Source: Niveibacterium sp. 24ML
Lineage (GTDB): Bacteria; Pseudomonadota; Gammaproteobacteria; Burkholderiales; Rhodocyclaceae
Assembly (NCBI RefSeq): GCF_026586805.1
Contig: NZ_JAPFHA010000001.1
Location: 279,849 to 343,848, forward strand
Direction: 5' to 3'
DNA length: 64,000 bases
Part shown: positions 18,014-25,518 of the stretch, in pieces
How positions within the stretch are numbered: the first letter of the stretch is position 1
Layout: the number at the start of each line of letters is the position of its first letter
The notes under the pieces: model-generated
What the model was told of the DNA's origin: nothing
Seen by the model: only the letters and a program-made list of their open reading frames with translations
The model's database searches: none
Translations under genes and position numbers: made by a program

Positions 18014-18102
18014 ATCCCAGGAACACTGCATCCTTTTCACGCCCGCCTCGTCTTCAAGGGTAAGCACCACCCGGTGCGCTGCAATCCCTGACGAGACTGA
18101 AC

Positions 18103-19149
18103 GTGATCGCCCTCTCCGCCCCACTCCAGTACTGGCCGCAGCGCCATCCGCGCAGCTTCCTCGCGCTCGCCGCAATGCTGTGGTTGGCGCTCTACCAGAC
18201 GCTTGCGCCGCTCTCCGAAGCGCTGGTCGCACGCCTGCCGGTGGCGCGCAGCAGCCACCTGGGCGGCGCGCTGCAGTTCTTCCTCTACGACACACCCAAG
18301 GTCTTGCTGCTGCTGACCGGGGTGGTTTTCGTGATGGGCATGGTCAATTCCTGGTTCACGCCGGAGCGCACCCGCGCGCTGCTCGCCGGGCGCCGCGAAG
18401 GCGCGGCCAACGTGCTGGCCGCCTCACTCGGCATCGTCACGCCCTTCTGCTCCTGCTCGGCGGTGCCGCTGTTCATCGGCTTCGTGCAGGCGGGCGTACC
18501 GCTGGGGGTGACCTTCTCCTTCCTGATCTCGGCACCAATGGTCAACGAGGTGGCGCTGACCCTGCTGTTCGGCCTGTTCGGCTGGCGCATCGCGCTGCTC
18601 TACCTTGGCCTCGGGCTCAGCGTGGCGATCGTGTCCGGCTGGATCATCGGGCGCCTGAGGATGGAGGCCTACCTTGAGGACTGGGTGGCGAAGATGCCGC
18701 GCGTGGCGGTGGGCCCGGTGGGCGATGCGGGCGCGCTCGGAGAGCGCATCGAATCGGGCTTTGCGGCGGTGCGCGAGATCGTTGGCCGGGTATGGCCTTA
18801 CATCCTCGTCGGCATCGGCATCGGCGCCGGCATCCACGGCTATGTGCCGCAGGATTTCATGGCTAGCTTCATGGGCAAGGACGCGTGGTGGTCGGTGCCG
18901 CTGGCGGTGCTGATCGGGGTACCGATCTACACCAACGCGGCCGGCGTGATCCCGGTGGTGCAGGCGCTGCTGGCCAAGGGCGCGGCGCTGGGCACCGTGC
19001 TGGCCTTCATGATGAGCGTGATCGCACTGTCACTGCCTGAGGTAGTAATCCTGCGCAAAGTCCTCAAACCGCGCCTGATCGCGGTGTTTGTCGGCGTTGT
19101 CGCGAGCGGGATTTTGCTGGTCGGTTATGTGTTCAATCTGGTCTTGTGA
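18103..19149 (+). CDS. ArsP/DUF318-family permease
   Basis: This 348-residue inner-membrane protein has about eight hydrophobic segments. The signature TPFCSCSAVPLFIGFVQAG lies near residue 110, and SAPMVNEVALTLLFG and YTNAAGVIPVVQALL match PF03773. Characterised relatives export organoarsenicals through cysteine coordination; the substrate here is unknown. The GTG at 18103 is the likely start. The gene lies 90 bp after the sigma factor and just before the thioredoxin-like gene. Confidence 0.87.
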   Translation: MIALSAPLQYWPQRHPRSFLALAAMLWLALYQTLAPLSEALVARLPVARSSHLGGALQFFLYDTPKVLLLLTGVVFVMGMVNSWFTPERTRALLAGRREGAANVLAASLGIVTPFCSCSAVPLFIGFVQAGVPLGVTFSFLISAPMVNEVALTLLFGLFGWRIALLYLGLGLSVAIVSGWIIGRLRMEAYLEDWVAKMPRVAVGPVGDAGALGERIESGFAAVREIVGRVWPYILVGIGIGAGIHGYVPQDFMASFMGKDAWWSVPLAVLIGVPIYTNAAGVIPVVQALLAKGAALGTVLAFMMSVIALSLPEVVILRKVLKPRLIAVFVGVVASGILLVGYVFNLVL

Positions 19150-19160
19150 AGGAGCGAGAA

Positions 19161-19397
19161 ATGAAGAACGTCAAAGTGCTAGGGATTGGCTGTGCGAACT
19201 GCCGCAACACGGTGGCGCTGGTGCAGGAAGTGGCACAGGCCCGCGGCGTGGAGATCACGCTGGAAAAGGTCGAAAAGATGGAAGACATCGTCGGCTACGG
19301 CCTGATGGCGACGCCTGGCGTAGTGATCGACGGGCAGGTGGTGCACGCCGGTGGCGTGCCGCCGCGCTTGAAAGTCGAGGGCTGGTTCGCGGCCTGA
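19161..19397 (+). CDS. Small thioredoxin-fold protein with CxxC
   Basis: This 78-residue protein of the Thioredoxin_3 type has a redox or metal motif CANC at residues 11-14 (VLGIGCANCRNT) and the cis-proline segment MATPGVVIDGQVV. AAGGAG at 19149-19154 supports the ATG at 19161. Such proteins are commonly encoded directly after DUF318 permeases and may deliver or reduce the permease substrate. Confidence 0.88.
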   Translation: MKNVKVLGIGCANCRNTVALVQEVAQARGVEITLEKVEKMEDIVGYGLMATPGVVIDGQVVHAGGVPPRLKVEGWFAA

Positions 19398-19479
19398 CGC
19401 CGCGCTGAACGCCACCTGTCGCCGCAGCCCGGCGAAGCGGGCGAGCCCTCGCTCGCGGCACCGGCCTGGCGGCGCCGAC

Positions 19480-20820
19480 TCAGCGCAGGATCAGGCCGAG
19501 CACGGCGCAAGCGAGGATCACTTCGATCACCGTGCGCTTGAAGCGGAACAGCGCGATCGCCGCCAGCAGGGCAATCAAGACCGCGCGCAGATCGGGCGAC
19601 GCCGCAAGGCCGTGCGGCCACAAAACGTGGTAACCGAAGAACAGCGCGAGGTTGGCAATGACGCCCACCACGGCGGCAGTAATCGCAGTCAGCGGCGCGG
19701 TGAACTTCAGGTCGCCGTGGGTGGATTCGACCAGCGGGCCACCGGCCAGGATAAAGATGAACGAGGGCAGGAAGGTGAACCAGGTCACCAGTGCAGCGGC
19801 GCTTGCACCGGCGGCGAACAGCATGTCGGGCCCCAAAACGGCTTTCACGTAAGCACCCACAAAACCGACGAAGGCCACCACCATGATCAGCGGCCCCGGT
19901 GTGGTTTCGCCCAGCGCGAGGCCGTCGATCATCTGCGTCGGGCTCAACCAGCCGTAGTGCACCACCGCGCCCTGGTACACGTAAGGCAGCACGGCATAGG
20001 CGCCACCAAAAGTCAGCAGCGCCGCCTTGGTAAAGAACCACGCCATCTGCGTCAACGTGCCATGCCAGCCTTGCCAGAGCAGCAACACCGCCATCGGCGC
20101 GCACCACAGCACCGCCCCGGCCAGCAAAACCCGCAGCAGACGGCCCCTGGCGTAACGCGCATGCGCCGGGGTGGGTGTGTCGTCGTCGATCAAGGCCGGG
20201 CCAAACGCCTGCTTCGCAGCAGTGTGCGCGCGCCCCACCGCAAAACGCTCGGGCGCCCACTTGCCGCCCAGGTAGCCGATGACGGCCGCCGCGATGATGA
20301 TCAGCGGAAAGGGCAGGTGCAGGCCAAAGAGCGCGACGAAGGATGCGCCGGCAATTGCCCACAGCCAACTGTTCTTGAGCGCGCGGGTGCCAATGCGATG
20401 CGCGGCATGCAGCACGATTGCGGCAACGGCGGGCTTGATGCCGTAGAAGAGGCCGGCGATCAGCGGGGTATCGCCCAACGCAATGTAGGCCCATGACAGC
20501 ATGATCAGCATGCCCAGCGAGGGCAGCACGAACAGCGCCCCGGCCAGCACGCCGCCCCAGCTGCGATGCATCAGCCAGCCAAGGTAGGTGGCCAACTGTT
20601 GCGCTTCGGGGCCGGGCAGGACCATGCAGTAGTTGAGTGCATGCAGGAAGCGCCGTTCCGAGATCCAGCGCCGGCGCTCGACCAGCTCCTGATGCATGAT
20701 CGCGATCTGACCGGCAGGCCCGCCAAAGCTGATGAAACCAAGCTTGAGCCAGAAGCGCAGTGCTTGGCCAAAACTGATCGGTGAGGGGGCGTCAGGCGGC
20801 ACGGCGTCGGCAGGCTTCAT
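19480..20820 (-). CDS. chrA: Chromate transporter ChrA, two-domain form
   Basis: This 446-residue inner-membrane protein is made of two homologous CHR halves. The first has FGGPAGQIAIMHQELVERRRW and VLPGPEAQQLATYLG; the second has FGGAYAVLPYVYQG and GLALGETTPGPLIMVVAFVGF. It probably exports chromate by proton exchange. The ATG at 20820 is chosen; an in-frame one lies 45 bases upstream (20865), inside the end of the helicase gene. It lies 35 bp downstream of the helicase on the same strand. Confidence 0.92.
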   Translation of the reverse strand: MKPADAVPPDAPSPISFGQALRFWLKLGFISFGGPAGQIAIMHQELVERRRWISERRFLHALNYCMVLPGPEAQQLATYLGWLMHRSWGGVLAGALFVLPSLGMLIMLSWAYIALGDTPLIAGLFYGIKPAVAAIVLHAAHRIGTRALKNSWLWAIAGASFVALFGLHLPFPLIIIAAAVIGYLGGKWAPERFAVGRAHTAAKQAFGPALIDDDTPTPAHARYARGRLLRVLLAGAVLWCAPMAVLLLWQGWHGTLTQMAWFFTKAALLTFGGAYAVLPYVYQGAVVHYGWLSPTQMIDGLALGETTPGPLIMVVAFVGFVGAYVKAVLGPDMLFAAGASAAALVTWFTFLPSFIFILAGGPLVESTHGDLKFTAPLTAITAAVVGVIANLALFFGYHVLWPHGLAASPDLRAVLIALLAAIALFRFKRTVIEVILACAVLGLILR

Positions 20821-20855
20821 GGCACGCGATTCTAGCCTGCGCAGATGACACGCCG

Positions 20856-22925
20856 TCAGCGCCACATGCCGCGCAGCTTGGCCGCGATGTCGATCACGGC
20901 CTGCGGCGGGCGCGTCACCACCCCCGCCGCGGTGCCGCCGGCGACCGGCCAGACCACGTCATCAAAGTGCTCAAGCATGCTTGCCGGAATGAAGCGCGTG
21001 CGCTGTGCGTACACATGCCGATCGCCCGCCCCGGCTTGCTGGGTGATGTAGAAGCGCTGGGGGGTAATCAGGTGCAGGCTGTCTTTGGCGCGCGTCATCG
21101 CCACATAAAGCAGACGCCGCTCTTCCTCGATCTCGGCGCTGCTGCCGGTGGCCATGTCAGACGGGATGCAGCCATCCACCGTGTTGAGCAGATAGACCGA
21201 CTCCCACTCCTGCCCCTTGGCCGAGTGGATGGTGGAGAGGATCAGATAGTCCTCGTCGAGCAGCGGCACACCGGACTGATCGCTGGTGGCGTCAGGCGGA
21301 TCGAGCGTGAGTTCGGTGAGGAAGCGCTCGCGCGAGGGGTAGCTTGCGGCGATGCGCTCCATCTGCAGCAAGTCGGCTTCGCGAATGGCCGCGTCCTCGT
21401 ACTTGCGCTCAAGATGCGGGGCGAACCAGCGCCGCACGCGTTCGATATCGCCGGGCCATGCGCCGCGCAGACGCAAGTCGCCGAGCAGTTGCGGCAGCGC
21501 CGCCCAGGCCTCGCCGGTGCTGGGCGGCGGCGGGAAATCCGCCAGCGCCGCCACCGGGTCGTTCGCGGCCTCGACCAGGTCGACGATACGCGCAGCGCTC
21601 TTGGGGCCGATGCCGGGCATCAACTGCACCGCGCGGAAGCCGGCCACGCGGTCGCGCGGGTTCTCGACCCAGCGCAGCACCGAGAGCATGTCTTTCACAT
21701 GCGCAGCTTCGAGGAACTTGAGGCCGCCGAACTTCACGAAGGGCACGTTGCTGCGCGTGAGTTCGATTTCGAGCGGCGCGCTGTGATGCGCCGCGCGGAA
21801 CAGCACCGCCTGCTTCTTGAGCCGGACGCCCTCCTCGCGCCGCGCCAGCACCTGCGCCACCACGTAACGCGCCTGGTCGGCATCGTCGCGCACGGTGACG
21901 ATCTGTGGCCGCTGCGTCGCCTTGCGCTCAGACCACAGATTCTTGGTAAAGCGTTCGGCCGCCAGCCCGATCACCGCGTTCGATGCAGCAAGGATCGGCT
22001 GCGTCGAGCGGTAGTTGCGTTCGAGCGTCACCACCGCCGCAGGTGGCGCGAACTGATCGGGAAATTCAAGGATGTTGCGCACCGTCGCGCCGCGGAAGGA
22101 GTAGATCGACTGCGCGTCGTCACCCACCACCGTGAGGCCGCGGCCGTCCGGCTTGAGCGCCTTGAGGATAGCGGCCTGCAGGCGATTGGTGTCCTGGTAT
22201 TCATCCACCAGCACATGCTCGAAGCGCGCGCCCAGTTCGGCCGCCAACGTCGGCTCGCTCGCCATGTGCGCCCAGTAGAGCAGCAGGTCGTCGTAGTCGA
22301 GCACGTCCTGGCGCTGCTTGGCCGCCACATAGGCGCCGAACAGCGCCCGCAGATCGTCGTGCCACATCGCACACCACGGGAAGCTGTCACGCAGCACGTC
22401 GGCAAGCGGCGCTTCGGTGTTGACGACGCGGGAGTAGATCGCAAGGCAGGTCTGCTTGGTCGGGAAGCGCTTTTCCTTGGCCGAGAAGCCCAGCTCGTGC
22501 CGCACCAGGTTGATCAGGTCGGCGGAGTCTTCGCGATCGTGGATCGTGAAGGATTGGCCAAGCCCGATCCGCTCGGCGTACTCGCGCAGCAGGCGTGCGC
22601 CGATGCCGTGAAAGGTACCGGCCCAGGTGAGTGCCGCGCGGGCCAGCGCGGGATCGTCACTCGCCGCACCCAGGATGCGTTCAACACGCCGCGTCATTTC
22701 CACCGCGGCACGGCGCGAGAAGGTCAGCAGCAGAATCGCCGCCGGATCGGCCCCGCCCAGCACCAGCTGCGCGACCCGGTGCGCAAGCGTGTTGGTCTTG
22801 CCTGATCCGGCGCCGGCAATGACCAGCAAAGGCGCACTGCCGCGGTAATCAACCGCGGCGCGTTGTTGCGGGTTCAGGTGTTCCGTCGTGGCGGCAGCGA
22901 CGGGCGGGGAGGCTGGGGCAGACAT
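20856..22925 (-). CDS. UvrD/Rep-family ATP-dependent DNA helicase
   Basis: This 689-residue superfamily-1 helicase has Walker A GAGSGKTNTLAHR, motif Ia LLLTFSRRAAVEM, the VDEYQDTN motif, VVGDDAQSIYSFRGA, STIHSAKGQEWESVYLL and LLYVAMTRAKDSLHLI in order. It is shorter in the 2B region than E. coli UvrD. The chosen ATG (22925) gives MSAPASPP before the conserved LNPQQRAAVDY; the frame extends 40 codons further upstream without conservation. Whether it acts in repair or replication restart cannot be read. Confidence 0.93.
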   Translation of the reverse strand: MSAPASPPVAAATTEHLNPQQRAAVDYRGSAPLLVIAGAGSGKTNTLAHRVAQLVLGGADPAAILLLTFSRRAAVEMTRRVERILGAASDDPALARAALTWAGTFHGIGARLLREYAERIGLGQSFTIHDREDSADLINLVRHELGFSAKEKRFPTKQTCLAIYSRVVNTEAPLADVLRDSFPWCAMWHDDLRALFGAYVAAKQRQDVLDYDDLLLYWAHMASEPTLAAELGARFEHVLVDEYQDTNRLQAAILKALKPDGRGLTVVGDDAQSIYSFRGATVRNILEFPDQFAPPAAVVTLERNYRSTQPILAASNAVIGLAAERFTKNLWSERKATQRPQIVTVRDDADQARYVVAQVLARREEGVRLKKQAVLFRAAHHSAPLEIELTRSNVPFVKFGGLKFLEAAHVKDMLSVLRWVENPRDRVAGFRAVQLMPGIGPKSAARIVDLVEAANDPVAALADFPPPPSTGEAWAALPQLLGDLRLRGAWPGDIERVRRWFAPHLERKYEDAAIREADLLQMERIAASYPSRERFLTELTLDPPDATSDQSGVPLLDEDYLILSTIHSAKGQEWESVYLLNTVDGCIPSDMATGSSAEIEEERRLLYVAMTRAKDSLHLITPQRFYITQQAGAGDRHVYAQRTRFIPASMLEHFDDVVWPVAGGTAAGVVTRPPQAVIDIAAKLRGMWR

Positions 22926-23079
22926 GCTTCGAATCCGGAAGGTTACATGTATGAATATACACCCGGCAGCCAAATGACTCGCCATGCCGGTCGGATCGGC
23001 GCATGCTGGGGAAACTTTCCCGGCAAAGCCTGAAAGTTCGACCATAATTCCTTTGTCATTTCGGACGCTGGAGTTTTAC

Positions 23080-23544
23080 GTGCACACGCTTCCCTTCGAG
23101 CAGGTCAGCCCCACCGAGGCGCGCATGGCCTTCGACGCCGCGCTGCGAAAACCGGTACAGGCGCCCCGCCCACGGGTCTCCCCGATCGCGAACCAGGCCC
23201 TGCCTGCAACACCGCTGAGCCTGGTCGCCCGCACATGGCTCGACGCCCTGCCCGCCCAGGCCAAGGCAACCCATCTGGCAGAGAGCTATCCGCGCCTGAC
23301 CAATCACATTGCCCAGCTGTGGGGCAAACCGATCGAAACGCTGACCTACCTGAACGAACTGCTGCTCGATCGCCGCTGCGGCCGCCAGGGCTTTCAAGAG
23401 GCCGTGGTGCTGGAGCTGCTGCACCTGCACGATCTGTGCATGGCCTCACTGCCGCCGCGCAACCCCTTTCTGCCGAATGACCCCTGGCTGCTCGGCAACG
23501 ACCCGCAAGAGCGCAACGCGGCATTCCACGGCAAGCGCAACTAG
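23080..23544 (+). CDS. Hypothetical protein, 154 residues
   Basis: A soluble, probably helical protein with WLDALPAQAKATHLAESYPRLTNHIAQLWG and LLDRRCGRQGFQEAVVLELLHLHDL. No family is recognised. A GTG at 23080 with GGAG six bases upstream is the best start; the frame continues upstream to an ATG at 22984 with no ribosome site. A CATAAT hexamer at 23043-23048 may be its -10. It converges on the aminopropyltransferase gene and overlaps it by four bases at 23541-23544. Confidence 0.72.
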   Translation: MHTLPFEQVSPTEARMAFDAALRKPVQAPRPRVSPIANQALPATPLSLVARTWLDALPAQAKATHLAESYPRLTNHIAQLWGKPIETLTYLNELLLDRRCGRQGFQEAVVLELLHLHDLCMASLPPRNPFLPNDPWLLGNDPQERNAAFHGKRN

Positions 23545-25064
23545 CGAATCGCGCGCCGCCACTCTTCTTCGAAAGTGCGCACCAGGTTTTGCGTATTCAG
23601 GTGATTGGGCGGCGCGTCGACCCGCGCCATGTCCGCCGGAAACTCGAACAGTGCAGGCAGGCCCCGCGCGGTGAGGAAGCGGGTGGGAACCACCAGCGTT
23701 TCAGGCGGCACATAGCCGGTGCGGCCGGCAAGGATGTAGCCCCACTCGCCGAACGAGGGCACCAGCGCATGGTAGGGCGCGGTCTGCAGGCCAGCCGCCT
23801 CGAGTGAGCTGACCACCGTCCAGAACGCCTTGCGCGCATAAAACGGGCTGGTCGCCTGAACGACGATGCGCCCCTGCGGGGACACGTGCCGCGCCAGCAG
23901 GCGATAGAACGCAGTGGTGTAGAGCTTGCCAACGGCAAAGTTGGATGGATCGGGGAAATCCACGATCACGAAGTCAAAGGTATCGCGCGCGTCCTCCAGC
24001 CAGCGGCCCGCGTCGGCGTTGATCACCCGCACCTTGGGCGAATGCAAGGCATCGCCGTTGAGCTTGCGCAGGGCCGGCGCGTCGCGAAACAGCTCGGTCA
24101 TGCCGGGGTCCAGATCCACCAGGGTGACGTGCTCGATCTGTGGGTACTTGAGGACTTCGCGCACCGCCAAACCGTCGCCGCCGCCGAGCACCAGCACCCG
24201 CTTGGCCCAGGGCAGCGATGACAGGCCTGGATGCACCAGCGCTTCGTGGTAGCGGTATTCGTCGACCGACGAGAATTGCAGGTTGTTGTTCAGGAAAAGC
24301 CGCAAGTCGTCCTTCCACCGGGTCAGCACGATGCGCTGGTAGGGCGTGCTGCGGGTGTAGAGGATCTGGTCCTGATACATCTGCTGCTCGGCCCATTCGG
24401 TGAAGCGCCCCGCAAACCCGAAGCCGCCGGCCAGCAAGGCCAGCACCAGCCCGCACTGCACCAGGACCAGGCGTGCGCGGGGCAGTTGCTCACGGAACAC
24501 CCACACCGCCCACAGCGCCACCGCCGCGTTGAGCAAGCCAAACAGCAGCCCGGTGCGCACCAGCCCAAGCTGGGGCGCCAGAATCAGCGGAAAGGCAATC
24601 GATACCGCCAGGGCGCCGAGGTAATCCACCGTGAGCACCTGTGAGACCAGGTCGCGCAGCGACAGATCGCGCTTGAGGATGCGCATCACGAGCGGAATCT
24701 CGATGCCGACCAGAGTGCCAACCGCCAGCACGGCGGCGTAGAGCATCACGCGGAACGGCGCCGCCTCGAGCGCAAACACGCTGAACAGGCCGGCCGGCGT
24801 GAAGCCACCGATCAGCCCCACCAGCAGCTCAAGCTGGATGAAGCGCAAGACGAGGTCGCGCTCGATGTACTTCGACAGCCACGAGCCGATCCCCATGGCG
24901 AAAAGATAGGTGCCGATCACCGTGGAGAACTGCGTGACCGAGTCCCCCAGCAGGTAGGAGGAAAGCGCGCCTGCAACCAGTTCGTAGGCCAGGCCGCACG
25001 AGGCGACGATGAAAACGGACACCAGCAGCGCCTGGCGCTGCGGCCGATAGTCGGGAAAGCTCAT
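23541..25064 (-). CDS. Membrane-anchored spermidine-synthase-like aminopropyltransferase
   Basis: This 507-residue protein has about seven membrane helices in the first 210 residues (LVSVFIVASCGLAYELVAG onwards) and a C-terminal SpeE-like domain. That domain shows VLVLGGGDGLAVREVLKYP for the SAM/decarboxy-SAM site, LVDLDPGMTELF, and DFVIVDFPDPSN with the catalytic aspartate region. Soluble SpeE is about 290 residues, so the membrane half is a fusion. It is the last gene of the run SPFH-DUF4178-46aa-DUF350, which suggests polyamine or related chemistry at the membrane. The true acceptor is unknown. Confidence 0.88.
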   Translation of the reverse strand: MSFPDYRPQRQALLVSVFIVASCGLAYELVAGALSSYLLGDSVTQFSTVIGTYLFAMGIGSWLSKYIERDLVLRFIQLELLVGLIGGFTPAGLFSVFALEAAPFRVMLYAAVLAVGTLVGIEIPLVMRILKRDLSLRDLVSQVLTVDYLGALAVSIAFPLILAPQLGLVRTGLLFGLLNAAVALWAVWVFREQLPRARLVLVQCGLVLALLAGGFGFAGRFTEWAEQQMYQDQILYTRSTPYQRIVLTRWKDDLRLFLNNNLQFSSVDEYRYHEALVHPGLSSLPWAKRVLVLGGGDGLAVREVLKYPQIEHVTLVDLDPGMTELFRDAPALRKLNGDALHSPKVRVINADAGRWLEDARDTFDFVIVDFPDPSNFAVGKLYTTAFYRLLARHVSPQGRIVVQATSPFYARKAFWTVVSSLEAAGLQTAPYHALVPSFGEWGYILAGRTGYVPPETLVVPTRFLTARGLPALFEFPADMARVDAPPNHLNTQNLVRTFEEEWRRAIR

Positions 25065-25142
25065 GGGCTCAGTGGAGTCGGCGCACAGCGGATACGCCGG
25101 GCAAGGCGCCGCCAGCCGCGGCGCCTGGATGAAGGGTGTTGA

Positions 25143-25361
25143 TCAACCGTGGATCGCGGCGGCAACGATGATCGCAATGCCCAGGCACATTGCCGCAACG
25201 ATGATCGCCAGCGGCAGGTTCCGCTCTTTGACGATCTCGCGCCACAAATCGTAGGGCGTGATCTTGTCGACGATGATGAAGGACACCCAGAAGATGACGA
25301 CGCCAAGAATCGAATAGACCAGCGACCCCAGCAGCGGCTTTGAATTGAAGAAGAACTCCAT
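25143..25361 (-). CDS. DUF350 small membrane protein
   Basis: This 72-residue protein has two transmembrane helices, LLGSLVYSILGVVIFWVSFIIV and LAIIVAAMCLGIAIIVAAAI, with a charged loop TPYDLWREIVKERN between them. It matches DUF350 (YjfL type). The start at 25361 follows a G-rich site. It sits between the 46-residue gene and the aminopropyltransferase. DUF350 proteins recur beside SPFH, PspA-like and polyamine or glutathionylspermidine enzymes; their own role is unknown. Confidence 0.87.
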   Translation of the reverse strand: MEFFFNSKPLLGSLVYSILGVVIFWVSFIIVDKITPYDLWREIVKERNLPLAIIVAAMCLGIAIIVAAAIHG

Positions 25362-25377
25362 GGACCAGCCCCCTTGA

Positions 25378-25518
25378 TTACTTGTGATAGGTGCGCCCGC
25401 TACCGGAACGCGCGCTCGACGACGAACCGCGCTCATCGAACAGTCCGTAACCGCGCGAATCCATCCAGCCAAGCATGGAAATCGCAATCAGCGCCGTAAC
25501 AGAAAAGACCCGGATCAT
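25378..25518 (-). CDS. 46-residue exported or membrane microprotein in the DUF350 operon
   Basis: The reading frame begins with an ATG that shares one base with the DUF4178 stop (TGATG) and ends 16 bases before the DUF350 start. The product MIRVFSVTALIAISMLGWMD continues with SRGYGLFDER and ends in a Ser/Gly/Arg-rich tail, SARSGSGRTYHK. It is one hydrophobic N-terminal segment plus a short flexible basic tail, either a signal-anchored microprotein or a cleaved peptide. Coupled translation and exact fit between neighbours argue for a real gene. No family was recognised. Confidence 0.62.
   Translation of the reverse strand: MIRVFSVTALIAISMLGWMDSRGYGLFDERGSSSSARSGSGRTYHK

Noticed and set aside
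18014..18102. ECF-type promoter (GGAAC at 18020-18024) before the permease
   Set aside because: The only CGTC-like -10 is about 24 bases away instead of 16-17, so the pair does not form a normal ECF promoter. The gap still deserves promoter mapping.
20781..22805. Long open frame (674 codons) on the plus strand across the helicase gene
   Set aside because: It is antisense to a helicase with all motifs intact. Its product is rich in His, Arg and Gln with no domain, as expected from a high-GC shadow frame.
22926..23000. LexA-like palindrome upstream of the UvrD-type helicase
   Set aside because: The AT-rich ACATGTATGAATATACACC lacks the CTG-N10-CAG core, so SOS control is not supported.
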